Source: JAAYZH01 sp964479695
Lineage (GTDB): Bacteria > Bacillota > Clostridia > Saccharofermentanales > Fastidiosipilaceae
DNA length: 64,000 bases
Reading direction: 5' to 3'
Assembly: GCA_964479695.1 (NCBI GenBank)
Contig: CAYZSO010000001.1
Location: 1 to 64,000, forward strand
Shown one piece after another: positions 8,083-16,224 of this stretch; position 1 is the first letter of the stretch; each line of letters opens with the position of its first letter. The position numbers and the translations under genes were made by a program. The notes below the pieces were generated by a model. It was not told the DNA's origin. It searched no databases and was given only the letters and a program-made list of their open reading frames with translations.

Positions 8083-9861
8083 TCACGCCCCCCCGCTCAT
8101 GGGGAATTGGGTGTGGTAGAGTTTGGCGTAGGCACCTTCAAGAGCCATGAGCTCGTCGTGGGTGCCTTGTTCGCGTATGCCGTCGCGATCGAGGTAGACG
8201 ATGAGGTCGGCATTGCGGATTGTGGAGAGACGGTGGGCGATGATGAGGCTGGTGCGGCCTTTGGCGAGGGTGTCGAGGGCTTTTTGGATTTTTACTTCGG
8301 TGGCTGTGTCGAGAGCGGATGTGGCTTCGTCGAGAATCATGATGGGTGGGTTTTTCAGGAAGACGCGGGCGATGCTGACACGCTGGCGTTGGCCGCCGGA
8401 TAGCGTTGTGCCGCGTTCGCCGACGACTGTGTCGTAGCCGTCGGGGAGTTCACTGATGAAGCGGTCGATTTCGGCGAGTTTGGCGGCCGCGATTACTTCT
8501 TCGTAGGTGGCGTTGGGGCGGCCGTAGCGGATGTTCTCGTAGATTGTGTCCGCGAAGATGAAGACATCTTGTTGAACGATGCCGATTTGGGCACGAAGAC
8601 TCTCGAGTGTGATGTCGTGGATGTCGTGCTCGCCTATGGTGATGGAGCCTGAAGTGATTTCGTAGAAACGTGGGAGCAGTTGGCAGAGGGTGGTTTTGCC
8701 GCTGCCGGAAGGGCCGACGATGGCGACTTTTTGGCCGGCGGGGATCGTGAGGGTTAGGTCGCGGAGGACGAGGCTTTCTTCGTCGCCTTCAGGGTTGTAA
8801 GTGAAAGTGACGTGGTTGTAGCGGATATCACCGTTGAGGGGGGAGGCGGCTTTGGCCGAAGGAGAATCAGCGATCTCCGGATCGATGCGCATAATCTCGA
8901 CGAACCTGGCCATACCGGCCATGCCCTTGGTGTATTGCTCGAAGAATGCGACAAGATTCCGAATCGGGGCGAGAAAGGTGTTGACGTAGAGGGTGAACGC
9001 GATGAGATCCACGAGCGTCATTTGCCCTTGCGCTACGTAGTAGCCGCCGACACCGATGACCAGCACATTTAACATGGCGGTCATGAACTGCATGCCGGAA
9101 CTGTAGACGGCCATGGAATGGTAGTAGCCTTTCTTCGCATCGCCATAGGCTTGATTGTGCTTAGTGAATTTCTTGATTTCGAATTTTTCGTTGGTGAAGG
9201 CCTGAGCTGTCCGAGCGCCTGAGATGGAGGATTCGATGCCTGAATTGATCTCGGCGGTGGTTTCTTTGACCTCGACTGAGCTGTCCGTCATTTGCTTGCG
9301 CTGCCGGATCGTGAGAATAATGATGAAGGGGATCATCACGAGAAGGACCAGAGACAGCTGCCACCGAATCCGAAACATCATAATGAATGAACCGACTAGG
9401 GTTACCAGCGAAATGAAGAGATCTTCGGGGCCATGGTGCGCTAGTTCAACGATTTCGAATAGGTCCGAAACCATGCGGGAAAGGAGCGAGCCGGTTCGAT
9501 GGTTATCGAAGAAGCGAAAACTCATCTGGGCGATGTGGGTGAAGAGGTCTTCACGCATATCTTGTTCCATACGCACGCCCATGAGATGTCCCCAATAGGT
9601 TACGATATATTGGAGGACCGCGCGCACGAGATATCCCAGAACCAGGAGCAAGATCAGCCAAGTGAACGGCTGATAGAGCGCTTGCGGCAGAAGTTCTTGC
9701 AGGGCAAATCGCGAGGCCATCGGGAAGAGAAGATCAATCAGCGCGATTCCCAGCGCACAGGCCATGTCCAGGAAGAAAAGTTTCTTGTGCGGTATGTAAT
9801 AAGAAATGAAAACGCGCAGGAGTGGTTGGTTGAACCTTTTTTTTCGTTGCATTTCGGTCAT
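8083..9861 (-). CDS. ABC exporter, fused permease and ATPase (MsbA/MdlB type)
   Basis: A 592-residue half-transporter that would act as a dimer in the membrane to export lipids, drugs or peptides. The substrate cannot be told. Six membrane helices occupy roughly residues 20-320, including FLDMACALGIALIDLLFP. The nucleotide-binding domain shows Walker A GPSGSGKTT near 381, signature LSGGQRQRVSIARV near 486, Walker B MILDEATSALD near 508 and the H-loop IAHRLSTI. The start has AGGGGG about 10 nt upstream. It stands alone, converging on lon. One iterated motif copy falls in the linker at 8850. Confidence 0.93.
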   Translation of the reverse strand: MTEMQRKKRFNQPLLRVFISYYIPHKKLFFLDMACALGIALIDLLFPMASRFALQELLPQALYQPFTWLILLLVLGYLVRAVLQYIVTYWGHLMGVRMEQDMREDLFTHIAQMSFRFFDNHRTGSLLSRMVSDLFEIVELAHHGPEDLFISLVTLVGSFIMMFRIRWQLSLVLLVMIPFIIILTIRQRKQMTDSSVEVKETTAEINSGIESSISGARTAQAFTNEKFEIKKFTKHNQAYGDAKKGYYHSMAVYSSGMQFMTAMLNVLVIGVGGYYVAQGQMTLVDLIAFTLYVNTFLAPIRNLVAFFEQYTKGMAGMARFVEIMRIDPEIADSPSAKAASPLNGDIRYNHVTFTYNPEGDEESLVLRDLTLTIPAGQKVAIVGPSGSGKTTLCQLLPRFYEITSGSITIGEHDIHDITLESLRAQIGIVQQDVFIFADTIYENIRYGRPNATYEEVIAAAKLAEIDRFISELPDGYDTVVGERGTTLSGGQRQRVSIARVFLKNPPIMILDEATSALDTATEVKIQKALDTLAKGRTSLIIAHRLSTIRNADLIVYLDRDGIREQGTHDELMALEGAYAKLYHTQFPMSGGA

Positions 9862-9964
9862 ATTAGGTATTCCCCCTTGTGTTAAAATTATGCGATGTTG
9901 TTGGGAAGTTCATCTCAGGACTTGGGCTCGCAGCCTGGGTCAGAGGATTGGACTTGAGGCTTCC

Positions 9965-9980
9965 GGCTTTGGCCAAAGCC
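9965..9980. repeat. Full-length copy of the iterated palindrome GGCTTTGGCCAAAGCC
   Basis: A perfect 16-bp palindrome in the gap between the ABC exporter and the yigZ-like gene. It is one of eight places in the window where the 12-bp core CTTTGGCCAAAG is complete; the others are at 23230, 23887, 32753, 42330, 43664, 48972 and 62395. Confidence 0.9.
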
Positions 9981-9984
9981 GCAG

Positions 9985-10045
9985 ACTTCAACCTAAGGCG
10001 AAAGTTTCAACCTAGGGCGAAGGTTTCAACCTAGGGCGAAGACTC
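9985..10045. repeat. 18-bp tandem repeat upstream of the yigZ-like gene
   Basis: About three copies of TTCAACCTAGGGCGAAGG follow directly after the iterated palindrome. No gene covers it. A possible -10 box, TATAGT, lies at 10076-10081. Confidence 0.75.
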
Positions 10046-10100
10046 CACGAACAACAGTCAGTAAACAACAGTCAATATAGTATCACAAAGGGGTAGTTCG

Positions 10101-10772
10101 ATCGGTAAAAAGGCTTACATTACGATTGCTCGCGACGCAGAGTATCGCCTCGAGGAGAAGAAATCTGTTTTCTACGCCGCTTGTCGCAGAGTAGAGACAG
10201 AAGAGGAAACTGTGGCTTTTCTTCAGGAGAGGAAGAAACTCTACCCGGACGCCAGACACCACGTCTATGCTTGGCTTCTGGGAGGAGCGGGTGTACAGAA
10301 ATTACAGCGTTTTTCTGATGATGGAGAACCTCAAGGAACGGCGGGACCTCCTGTACTGGATGTATTAGTAAGAGGAAATATCTATGACACAATGATCGTT
10401 GTCACGCGATATTTCGGTGGTATACTTCTTGGAACAGGTGGCCTGGTGAAGGCATACGGCGGAGCCGCTTCAGGTGTAATTGCTGAGGCGGGTCTCATGG
10501 AAATGCTTCCGGGCCGACGTTATCTTGTACGATTTCCGTACCATTTTGTTGATCAATTGCAGTATCAGCTGGGTCAGACCGGTATTGAAATTGCGGAAAA
10601 ACATTTCGGACATGAGGTCAGTTTTACTTGCCTGGTTGAATCCAGCAAGGAAACAGACTTCCTGAGACTTGTCACCGCAAATTTAAGAGGTCAGGCCGAA
10701 GTCAGCAGAGGCGAAGAAATTCTGCTGCCGCAAATGGTTAAGGAGAAAGCGAATGGAAACGATGGAAATTAA
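10101..10772 (+). CDS. YigZ/IMPACT family protein with an unusual start
   Basis: The protein (about 223 residues from 10101) matches the YigZ/IMPACT family, a ribosomal protein S5-like fold of unclear bacterial function related to yeast Yih1. Signature stretches are YPDARHHVYAW, SDDGEPQGTAGPPVLDVL and IVVTRYFGGILLGTGGLVKAYG. The conserved N-terminal segment AYITIARDAEYRLEEKKSVF lies upstream of the first GTG (10212), and the frame stays open back to a stop at 10062. That stretch contains no ATG, GTG or TTG. AAAGGGG at 10087-10093 is correctly spaced for an ATC codon at 10101, my best start. Otherwise the base may be miscalled or the protein N-terminally truncated. The last 20 bp overlap the next gene. 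Confidence 0.8.
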   Translation: MGKKAYITIARDAEYRLEEKKSVFYAACRRVETEEETVAFLQERKKLYPDARHHVYAWLLGGAGVQKLQRFSDDGEPQGTAGPPVLDVLVRGNIYDTMIVVTRYFGGILLGTGGLVKAYGGAASGVIAEAGLMEMLPGRRYLVRFPYHFVDQLQYQLGQTGIEIAEKHFGHEVSFTCLVESSKETDFLRLVTANLRGQAEVSRGEEILLPQMVKEKANGNDGN

Positions 10773-11592
10773 TGATTATCGTCTGGCAGTCTTGATTGAC
10801 GCAGATAATATTTCGTATCAGTATGTCAAACCAATGATGGATGAAATTGCCCGCTACGGGTTTCCGACAATCAAACGGATTTACGGCGACTGGACGAAAC
10901 AAAATATGAACGGTTGGAAGAGTGTTCTTCTGGACTACGCAATTCAACCAATACAACAATTTGGCTATACTTACGGGAAGAACTCAACGGACACCGCGCT
11001 CATTATCGACGCGATGGACATCTTATATACGAATGATGTCGATGGCTTCTGTCTCGTCTCGAGTGACTCGGACTTCACAAGGCTTGCTATGCGCCTCCGT
11101 GAATCCGGCAAGCAGGTGATCGGGATCGGTGAACAGAAAACGCCAAATGCTTTTATTGCGGCATGTAACCGTTTTCTCTTCTTGGAGATCCTGGATTATG
11201 ATGAGAGTTCCGAGAACCCTAATTATGTTCACGGCATTCGCGAAGCCGGCCCTGACGACAGCCCCTTGACCGGCCAGTCCGGATCCTCGTATTATCAACA
11301 TCAGAGGGCGGCTTCCAGGCCGGTGCAGCCGACGATTCATCATATTGATGACGACTTGACTCGTCTCATCCGCAGTTTCACCTCGAATCTTGCGGACGAC
11401 AGCGGTTGGGCATTCCTCGGCGATGTGGGGAACATGCTGCTGAAAGTCAGACCTTCCTTCGATCCCAGAAATTATGGCTACTCGAAATTAAGCCACCTGA
11501 TTCGCGATATCGAAGGGATCGAGGTTGACGAGAGACCTACGGCAAACCAGAATGTCAAACATATCTACATTCGTTACCAGGGCGACACGTAA
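10753..11592 (+). CDS. NYN-domain (LabA/DUF88-like) protein with C-terminal OST-HTH/LOTUS domain
   Basis: A 279-residue protein. Residues 10-155 form a PIN-like NYN domain of the LabA/DUF88 group, with acidic residues expected of a metal-dependent RNase fold in AVLIDADNIS, STDTALIIDAMD and LVSSDSDFTRL. Residues 200-275 resemble an OST-HTH/LOTUS domain (WAFLGDVGNMLLKV, YGYSKLSHLIRDI), an RNA-binding fold. A role in RNA cleavage or turnover is inferred from the domains only. The start ATG has AAGGAG seven nt upstream and overlaps the end of the yigZ-like gene, so the two are probably translated together. Confidence 0.85.
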   Translation: METMEINDYRLAVLIDADNISYQYVKPMMDEIARYGFPTIKRIYGDWTKQNMNGWKSVLLDYAIQPIQQFGYTYGKNSTDTALIIDAMDILYTNDVDGFCLVSSDSDFTRLAMRLRESGKQVIGIGEQKTPNAFIAACNRFLFLEILDYDESSENPNYVHGIREAGPDDSPLTGQSGSSYYQHQRAASRPVQPTIHHIDDDLTRLIRSFTSNLADDSGWAFLGDVGNMLLKVRPSFDPRNYGYSKLSHLIRDIEGIEVDERPTANQNVKHIYIRYQGDT

Positions 11593-11612
11593 ACGAAGTC
11601 TCTACCGTCATA

Positions 11613-11697
11613 GAACAACATTTCGGAACTACATTTCAGAACAACATTTCGGAACTACATTTCAGAACAACATTTCGGAACTACATTTCAGAACAAC
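11613..11697. repeat. 26-bp tandem repeat before the DUF368 gene
   Basis: Three exact units of GAACAACATTTCGGAACTAC plus six bases, followed by a partial fourth, separate the NYN gene from popT. The unit length of 26 is not a multiple of three and no gene covers it. Confidence 0.9.
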
Positions 11698-11712
11698 AAT
11701 GGAGGCATTACA

Positions 11713-12648
11713 TTGAGTGCAACAAGTAAGGCGGAACAAGAAGTCCAATTTCCCAGAAGTTCCGCAAATCCGGTAGCGGATTGGTTTATTCGTGTCGGCA
11801 AAGGCATTTTAGTCGGCATCGGTTTCATCCTTCCCGGTTTGTCCGGCGGCGTTTTGGCCGTGATTTTCGGCATCTATAACAGCCTGCTGAGCTTCCTCGC
11901 GCATCCATTCCGGAAGTTTAAAGAGAATATCCTTTACTTCATTCCGGTGGGAATCGGCGGCGTGCTCGGCGTGCTTTTGTTCTCGAAAGTCGTTACCGTA
12001 GCGCTGGTCAATTATCAAGCCCAGTCCGTCAGCCTGTTTCTGGGGTTTGTTGCGGGAACCTTCCCGTCGCTTTATCGCAAGGCAGGGGTGAGAGGTCGGC
12101 ACAAGTCAGACAACACCTTGATGCTGGTCTTAGCGGTGGCGTTTGCCGCGTTGATGATTTTCATGGGGCAAAGTCAGTTAGTCACGTTGACCCCCAGTTT
12201 CGGTGTCTGGATCTTCTCCGGAGCCCTGATTGGTTTAGGCGTCATTGTTCCCGGCATGAGCCCTTCAAATTTCCTCCTGTATTTCGGCCTCTACGACAAG
12301 ATGACCGAGGGAATTTCGAACCTCGATTTCGGCGTGATCATCCCGCTGCTCATCGGCCTCGTCGCCTGTGTTCTGCTCTTGGCCAAAGCCGTCGATTACC
12401 TCTTCGATCGCTACTATGCCAAGATGTATCACTTCATCTTAGGGCTCGTGATTGGTTCAACCGTTGCGATCATTTTCACCGAAGTTGTTCCCGCTCTCCG
12501 CACCTCAGGGAACCTTGTTGTGGGTGTACTCATGAGTGCCCTCTTCTTCGCAATCGGCACAGTGCTCTCCTGGCTGTTCAGCAAAGTTGAAGACAAATAC
12601 GATCCCGACAAGGCAAAAGTTCAAGAAGAGAAAGGAATATCCCAATGA
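11713..12648 (+). CDS. popT: DUF368 membrane protein, PopT-like polyprenyl-phosphate translocase
   Basis: A 311-residue integral membrane protein with about eight or nine helices. The two DUF368 signature loops are present: PGLSGGVLAVIFGIY near residue 37 and PGMSPSNFLLYFGLYD near 180. Members of DUF368 (PopT) have been reported to recycle undecaprenyl phosphate across the membrane for cell-wall and surface-polymer synthesis. The start is TTG at 11713 with GGAGG seven nt upstream, and no better start exists. The stop overlaps the malQ start by four bases (ATGA). An iterated motif copy at 12381 encodes LAKA. Confidence 0.85.
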   Translation: MSATSKAEQEVQFPRSSANPVADWFIRVGKGILVGIGFILPGLSGGVLAVIFGIYNSLLSFLAHPFRKFKENILYFIPVGIGGVLGVLLFSKVVTVALVNYQAQSVSLFLGFVAGTFPSLYRKAGVRGRHKSDNTLMLVLAVAFAALMIFMGQSQLVTLTPSFGVWIFSGALIGLGVIVPGMSPSNFLLYFGLYDKMTEGISNLDFGVIIPLLIGLVACVLLLAKAVDYLFDRYYAKMYHFILGLVIGSTVAIIFTEVVPALRTSGNLVVGVLMSALFFAIGTVLSWLFSKVEDKYDPDKAKVQEEKGISQ

Positions 12649-14171
12649 ATCGTTCCTCCGGCGTGTTAATGCATATCAGTTCGCTACCCGGCCCATTTGG
12701 TATCGGCACACTGGGCGAAGAAGCCTATCATTTTGTGGATCAGTTGGCCAAAGCCGGCGTCCGCTACTGGCAGATGCTCCCTTTGACTCCTCCCGGCAGC
12801 TCCAACTCCCCCTATCAGAGCGTCTCGTGTTTCGCTAATAATGAGCAATACATCGACCCGCGCCGTTTGGTCTGGGAAGGTTACCTTCGGGAAGAAGAAC
12901 TGGAGCAGTTCCACTTCCACGGCCTGCCGTACCGCACCGACTATGGTTTTACGTACACGAACTCCTCGGATTACCTTCATCTGGCCTTCTCCCGCATGAA
13001 CGATGAACAGCATAATGACATGTTGGCCTTCGTGAATTCGGAGAGTACTTGGATTAATGACTACGCCTTGTTCGAAGTCATTCACCGCGAGCAGCACTAT
13101 GCCATGTGGCAGCTTTGGCCTGAAGAACTGGCCACGCACAATGACAAAGCCCTCCTGAAGTACTCCATGGAAGAAGAACACATGAAGGAAATTGAGTACA
13201 TTTACTTCGTTCAGTGGCAGTTCCGTCGCCAGTGGGACCAACTGAAGAACTATGCGAATAGCAAGAACATCCTGATCATCGGGGACATGCCGATCTTCCC
13301 GGCGCTTGACAGTGCCGATGTCTGGGCGGCACCCGACCAATTTCAGTTGGATGAGAAGGGCTATCCCACGGCTGTAGCCGGTGTCCCGCCCGACTATTTC
13401 TCGGAGGATGGCCAGCTCTGGGGCAACCCCCTCTACGACTGGGAGAAGAGTGAGGAGGAAGAATTTCACTGGTGGGTCGACCGAATCCGCTACTCCATGA
13501 CACTCTTCGATATGATCAGGATCGATCATTTCCGCGGCTTCGACAGTTATTGGGCGATTCCTGCGGAGGCCAAAACCGCCCGCCACGGCGTTTGGCGGAA
13601 GGGCCCGGGGATGAAACTCTTCACGAAGCTTCATGAGGAAGTGGAGAATCTGGCCGTGATCGCGGAGGACTTGGGTGAAATCAACGAGGATGTAGCCCAA
13701 TTGGTTCAAGACACCGGCTACCCCGGAATGAAAGTGCTGCAGTTTGCCTTTGATGACATGGAGAAAGGCACGGAACTACCTTATACTTACTCCGAAAACA
13801 CGGTCGTCTACACCGGCACCCATGACAACAGCACCATCTACGGCTGGATGGAAGGCTCAAGCGAAGAGGTCAGAGCCTTCGCCCTGGACTACGTCCGGAT
13901 GCCGGATATGGTCGACTGGCGCATCGGCGGCCCCTACAGCCCATCGGTCAGAGCCTTTATAGAAACGGCCTGGGCAAGCCCTTGTGTCCTTGCTGTAGCC
14001 CCGATCCAAGACCTCTTGGGCTATGGAAACAACACACGAATGAATACTCCCGGTACGAATACACCGAATAACTGGGTGTTCCGAATCGAAGCGGATGAAT
14101 TGGCAAGACTTGACACCGATTGGCTTTACCGAGCAAATCAAGTTTTCCAGAGGCTTGATTTGAAGAAATGA
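12645..14171 (+). CDS. malQ: 4-alpha-glucanotransferase (amylomaltase)
   Basis: A 508-residue GH77 enzyme that transfers alpha-1,4-glucan segments between maltodextrins, releasing glucose. The N-terminus MNRSSGVLMHISSLPGPFGIGTLG and the WQMLPLTPPG stretch are typical. The catalytic nucleophile Asp lies in FDMIRIDHFRGF, the acid Glu in VIAEDLGEI, and the third Asp in YTGTHDNSTIYGW. AAAGGA precedes the ATG, which overlaps the popT stop. It would process maltodextrins imported by the malEFG system encoded about 11 kb away on the other strand. Confidence 0.97.
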   Translation: MNRSSGVLMHISSLPGPFGIGTLGEEAYHFVDQLAKAGVRYWQMLPLTPPGSSNSPYQSVSCFANNEQYIDPRRLVWEGYLREEELEQFHFHGLPYRTDYGFTYTNSSDYLHLAFSRMNDEQHNDMLAFVNSESTWINDYALFEVIHREQHYAMWQLWPEELATHNDKALLKYSMEEEHMKEIEYIYFVQWQFRRQWDQLKNYANSKNILIIGDMPIFPALDSADVWAAPDQFQLDEKGYPTAVAGVPPDYFSEDGQLWGNPLYDWEKSEEEEFHWWVDRIRYSMTLFDMIRIDHFRGFDSYWAIPAEAKTARHGVWRKGPGMKLFTKLHEEVENLAVIAEDLGEINEDVAQLVQDTGYPGMKVLQFAFDDMEKGTELPYTYSENTVVYTGTHDNSTIYGWMEGSSEEVRAFALDYVRMPDMVDWRIGGPYSPSVRAFIETAWASPCVLAVAPIQDLLGYGNNTRMNTPGTNTPNNWVFRIEADELARLDTDWLYRANQVFQRLDLKK

Positions 14172-14181
14172 TTAGGTAACG

Positions 14182-16224
14182 ATGGACTGGCTGGAGACTG
14201 CTTGGCTTGGGCGTACGCCCAGGGCTGAAAACACCCTTTTATCTTCAGGCATTGCGGCTTTTCTTCTGGAAGAGAGAGGCTTACTTGCTGAAGACAATGA
14301 ATTTCATGATCCTTTCTTGATGAAAGGAATGAAAGAAGTGGTCACGCGCCTTTCTGCCGCCCTTGATCGCAAGGAAACGATCCTCATCCACGGCGACTAT
14401 GATGTCGACGGTGTGAGCGCCACAGCCCTCATGAAAACGCTCCTGGAGCGCTTCGGCGCAAAGGTTTTGACCTACATCCCCAAGCGCCTCGAAGATGGCT
14501 ATGGACTGTCATTAAGCGGTGTGCAAGAAATCCTCAGCACAGAGGCTTCTCTCGTTGTCACGGTGGATTGCGGAATTCGTTCAGTAGCTGAAGTTTCGCT
14601 CTTAACAGATCAAGGAATTGATGTTATAATAACAGATCACCACGAACCGGGTGATTCGTTGCCCAGTTGCTCCGCCGTGATCGACCCGCATCAAGTGGAG
14701 GAAACCTATCCTTACGCGGATCTCTCCGGTGCCGGTGTTGCGTATAAGGTAGCGCAGGCACTTTGCCGGGAGCGGAAAACGGATCAGATGGTGGATCTGG
14801 CGGCTTTGGCCACACTGGGAACGGTGGCGGATGTCATGGTCCTGCGAGGCGAGAACCGCCTGCTGGTGAAGACCGGAATTCGTGAACTACGCCTCGGAAG
14901 CCTCCCCGGCATTCAGCAACTGCTCAGCCGAGCTGAAAATGTGGCTCCGCTCACGGCGAATCGTCTCGCCTTCGAAGTGAGCCCGAAACTCAATGCAGCC
15001 GGCCGAATGGGTGACTCAAGGCCCGCGCTCGACTTGCTCTTGGCGAAGGATCCTGCCCAAGGAGCTCGCCTGGCTCTCTCGCTGACCGAAATCAATGCGG
15101 AGCGCAAAGCCACGGAAATGGCTGTTTTGGAAGAAATTACGCAGCAAGTTGCCTCCTCACCTGAGATACTGGCGGCGCCTGTCATCGTCCTTCGCGGCGC
15201 TTCGTGGCACCCCGGCGTCTTGGGTATCGTGGCTTCCCGGGTCAAGGACCGCTTTCGCAAACCTTGCTTGATTTTCTCTGCGGCAAGTGGCGACCGGGCT
15301 GCGGATGGGAGTTTCTTGTGGCGCGGATCGGGTCGCTCGGATAAGGACATGGATCTCCTCGGCATAGTGACAGAAACGGCTGATTTCCTGGACATGTATG
15401 GCGGCCACAAACAGGCGTTGGGCCTTTCGGTTTCCGATCGGAATTGGCCTTCTTTCTGTGAGGCGCTTAAGAAGGCGGGTGAGAAGTCTGCGGAGAAGTC
15501 CGCGGCCGAAACGGACTACGACACGCCCGCTGTCACATATTTTGATTGTCTCGTTGCTGCGGAAGCACTTTCGCTTGCGGAAGTTGAGAATCTGGCGCAA
15601 GTGGAGCCTTTTGGCAACGGCAATGAAATGCCGGTTTGTTATTTTCCGAACCTCCGGGTGGTTGAGGCTTCGCGCATAGGCAAAGACAAAACACACCTGC
15701 GTCTGAAGTTTGCCTCCCCGAATGGCCTCATTACCGCTGTTGCCTTCGGCAAGGGGGCTTGGGCTGATCTGCTGCATCCGGGCCTGGATATGGATATTCT
15801 GGGGACCCTGCAAATTAATGAGTGGCGGGGCACGAGGTCTGTTCAGATTCAGGTTCAAGATCTTCGTTTACCGATTGAGCATGTGAAGGCTTGGGAAGAA
15901 AATGCACCTAAAGTAGAGGTCTTATCCGCTGATGACCTCTACCGTTACTGGGAGAACCTCAATTTGCTTCTGCAAGAGGGACCTGCTTACGTAACTCCGG
16001 AGCGTTTCGCGAAGCTCTTGGGCTTCCGTGGGAATTGCGTATACCAGCGGAAACAAGTAGAATCTATGCACAATATTTTTCTGGAAGCCGGCCTAATCGC
16101 CGTGACTGCCGTTACCGGCGGATCGACCCTCTGTATGGAGAAACGAGTTCCGGAGAATAGAGCGAAACTTTCTGAGACGCCAACCGCGTCTCGATTACTT
16201 AGGGAAGGAGGACTGAGACTATGA
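14182..16224 (+). CDS. recJ: Single-stranded-DNA-specific exonuclease RecJ
   Basis: A 680-residue 5'-3' single-strand DNA exonuclease of the DHH family, used in recombination and mismatch repair. DHH metal-binding motifs are visible: HGDYDVDGVSATAL near residue 70, VTVDCGIRS, ITDHHEPG near 150 and ATLGTVADVM near 211. A DHHA1 region follows with SPKLNAAGRMGDSRPALDLLL and YGGHKQALGLSV, then an OB-like domain. The ribosome site before the ATG is weak (AGGT). The stop overlaps the rel start by four bases (ATGA), so recJ and rel are likely coupled. Confidence 0.95.
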   Translation: MDWLETAWLGRTPRAENTLLSSGIAAFLLEERGLLAEDNEFHDPFLMKGMKEVVTRLSAALDRKETILIHGDYDVDGVSATALMKTLLERFGAKVLTYIPKRLEDGYGLSLSGVQEILSTEASLVVTVDCGIRSVAEVSLLTDQGIDVIITDHHEPGDSLPSCSAVIDPHQVEETYPYADLSGAGVAYKVAQALCRERKTDQMVDLAALATLGTVADVMVLRGENRLLVKTGIRELRLGSLPGIQQLLSRAENVAPLTANRLAFEVSPKLNAAGRMGDSRPALDLLLAKDPAQGARLALSLTEINAERKATEMAVLEEITQQVASSPEILAAPVIVLRGASWHPGVLGIVASRVKDRFRKPCLIFSAASGDRAADGSFLWRGSGRSDKDMDLLGIVTETADFLDMYGGHKQALGLSVSDRNWPSFCEALKKAGEKSAEKSAAETDYDTPAVTYFDCLVAAEALSLAEVENLAQVEPFGNGNEMPVCYFPNLRVVEASRIGKDKTHLRLKFASPNGLITAVAFGKGAWADLLHPGLDMDILGTLQINEWRGTRSVQIQVQDLRLPIEHVKAWEENAPKVEVLSADDLYRYWENLNLLLQEGPAYVTPERFAKLLGFRGNCVYQRKQVESMHNIFLEAGLIAVTAVTGGSTLCMEKRVPENRAKLSETPTASRLLREGGLRL

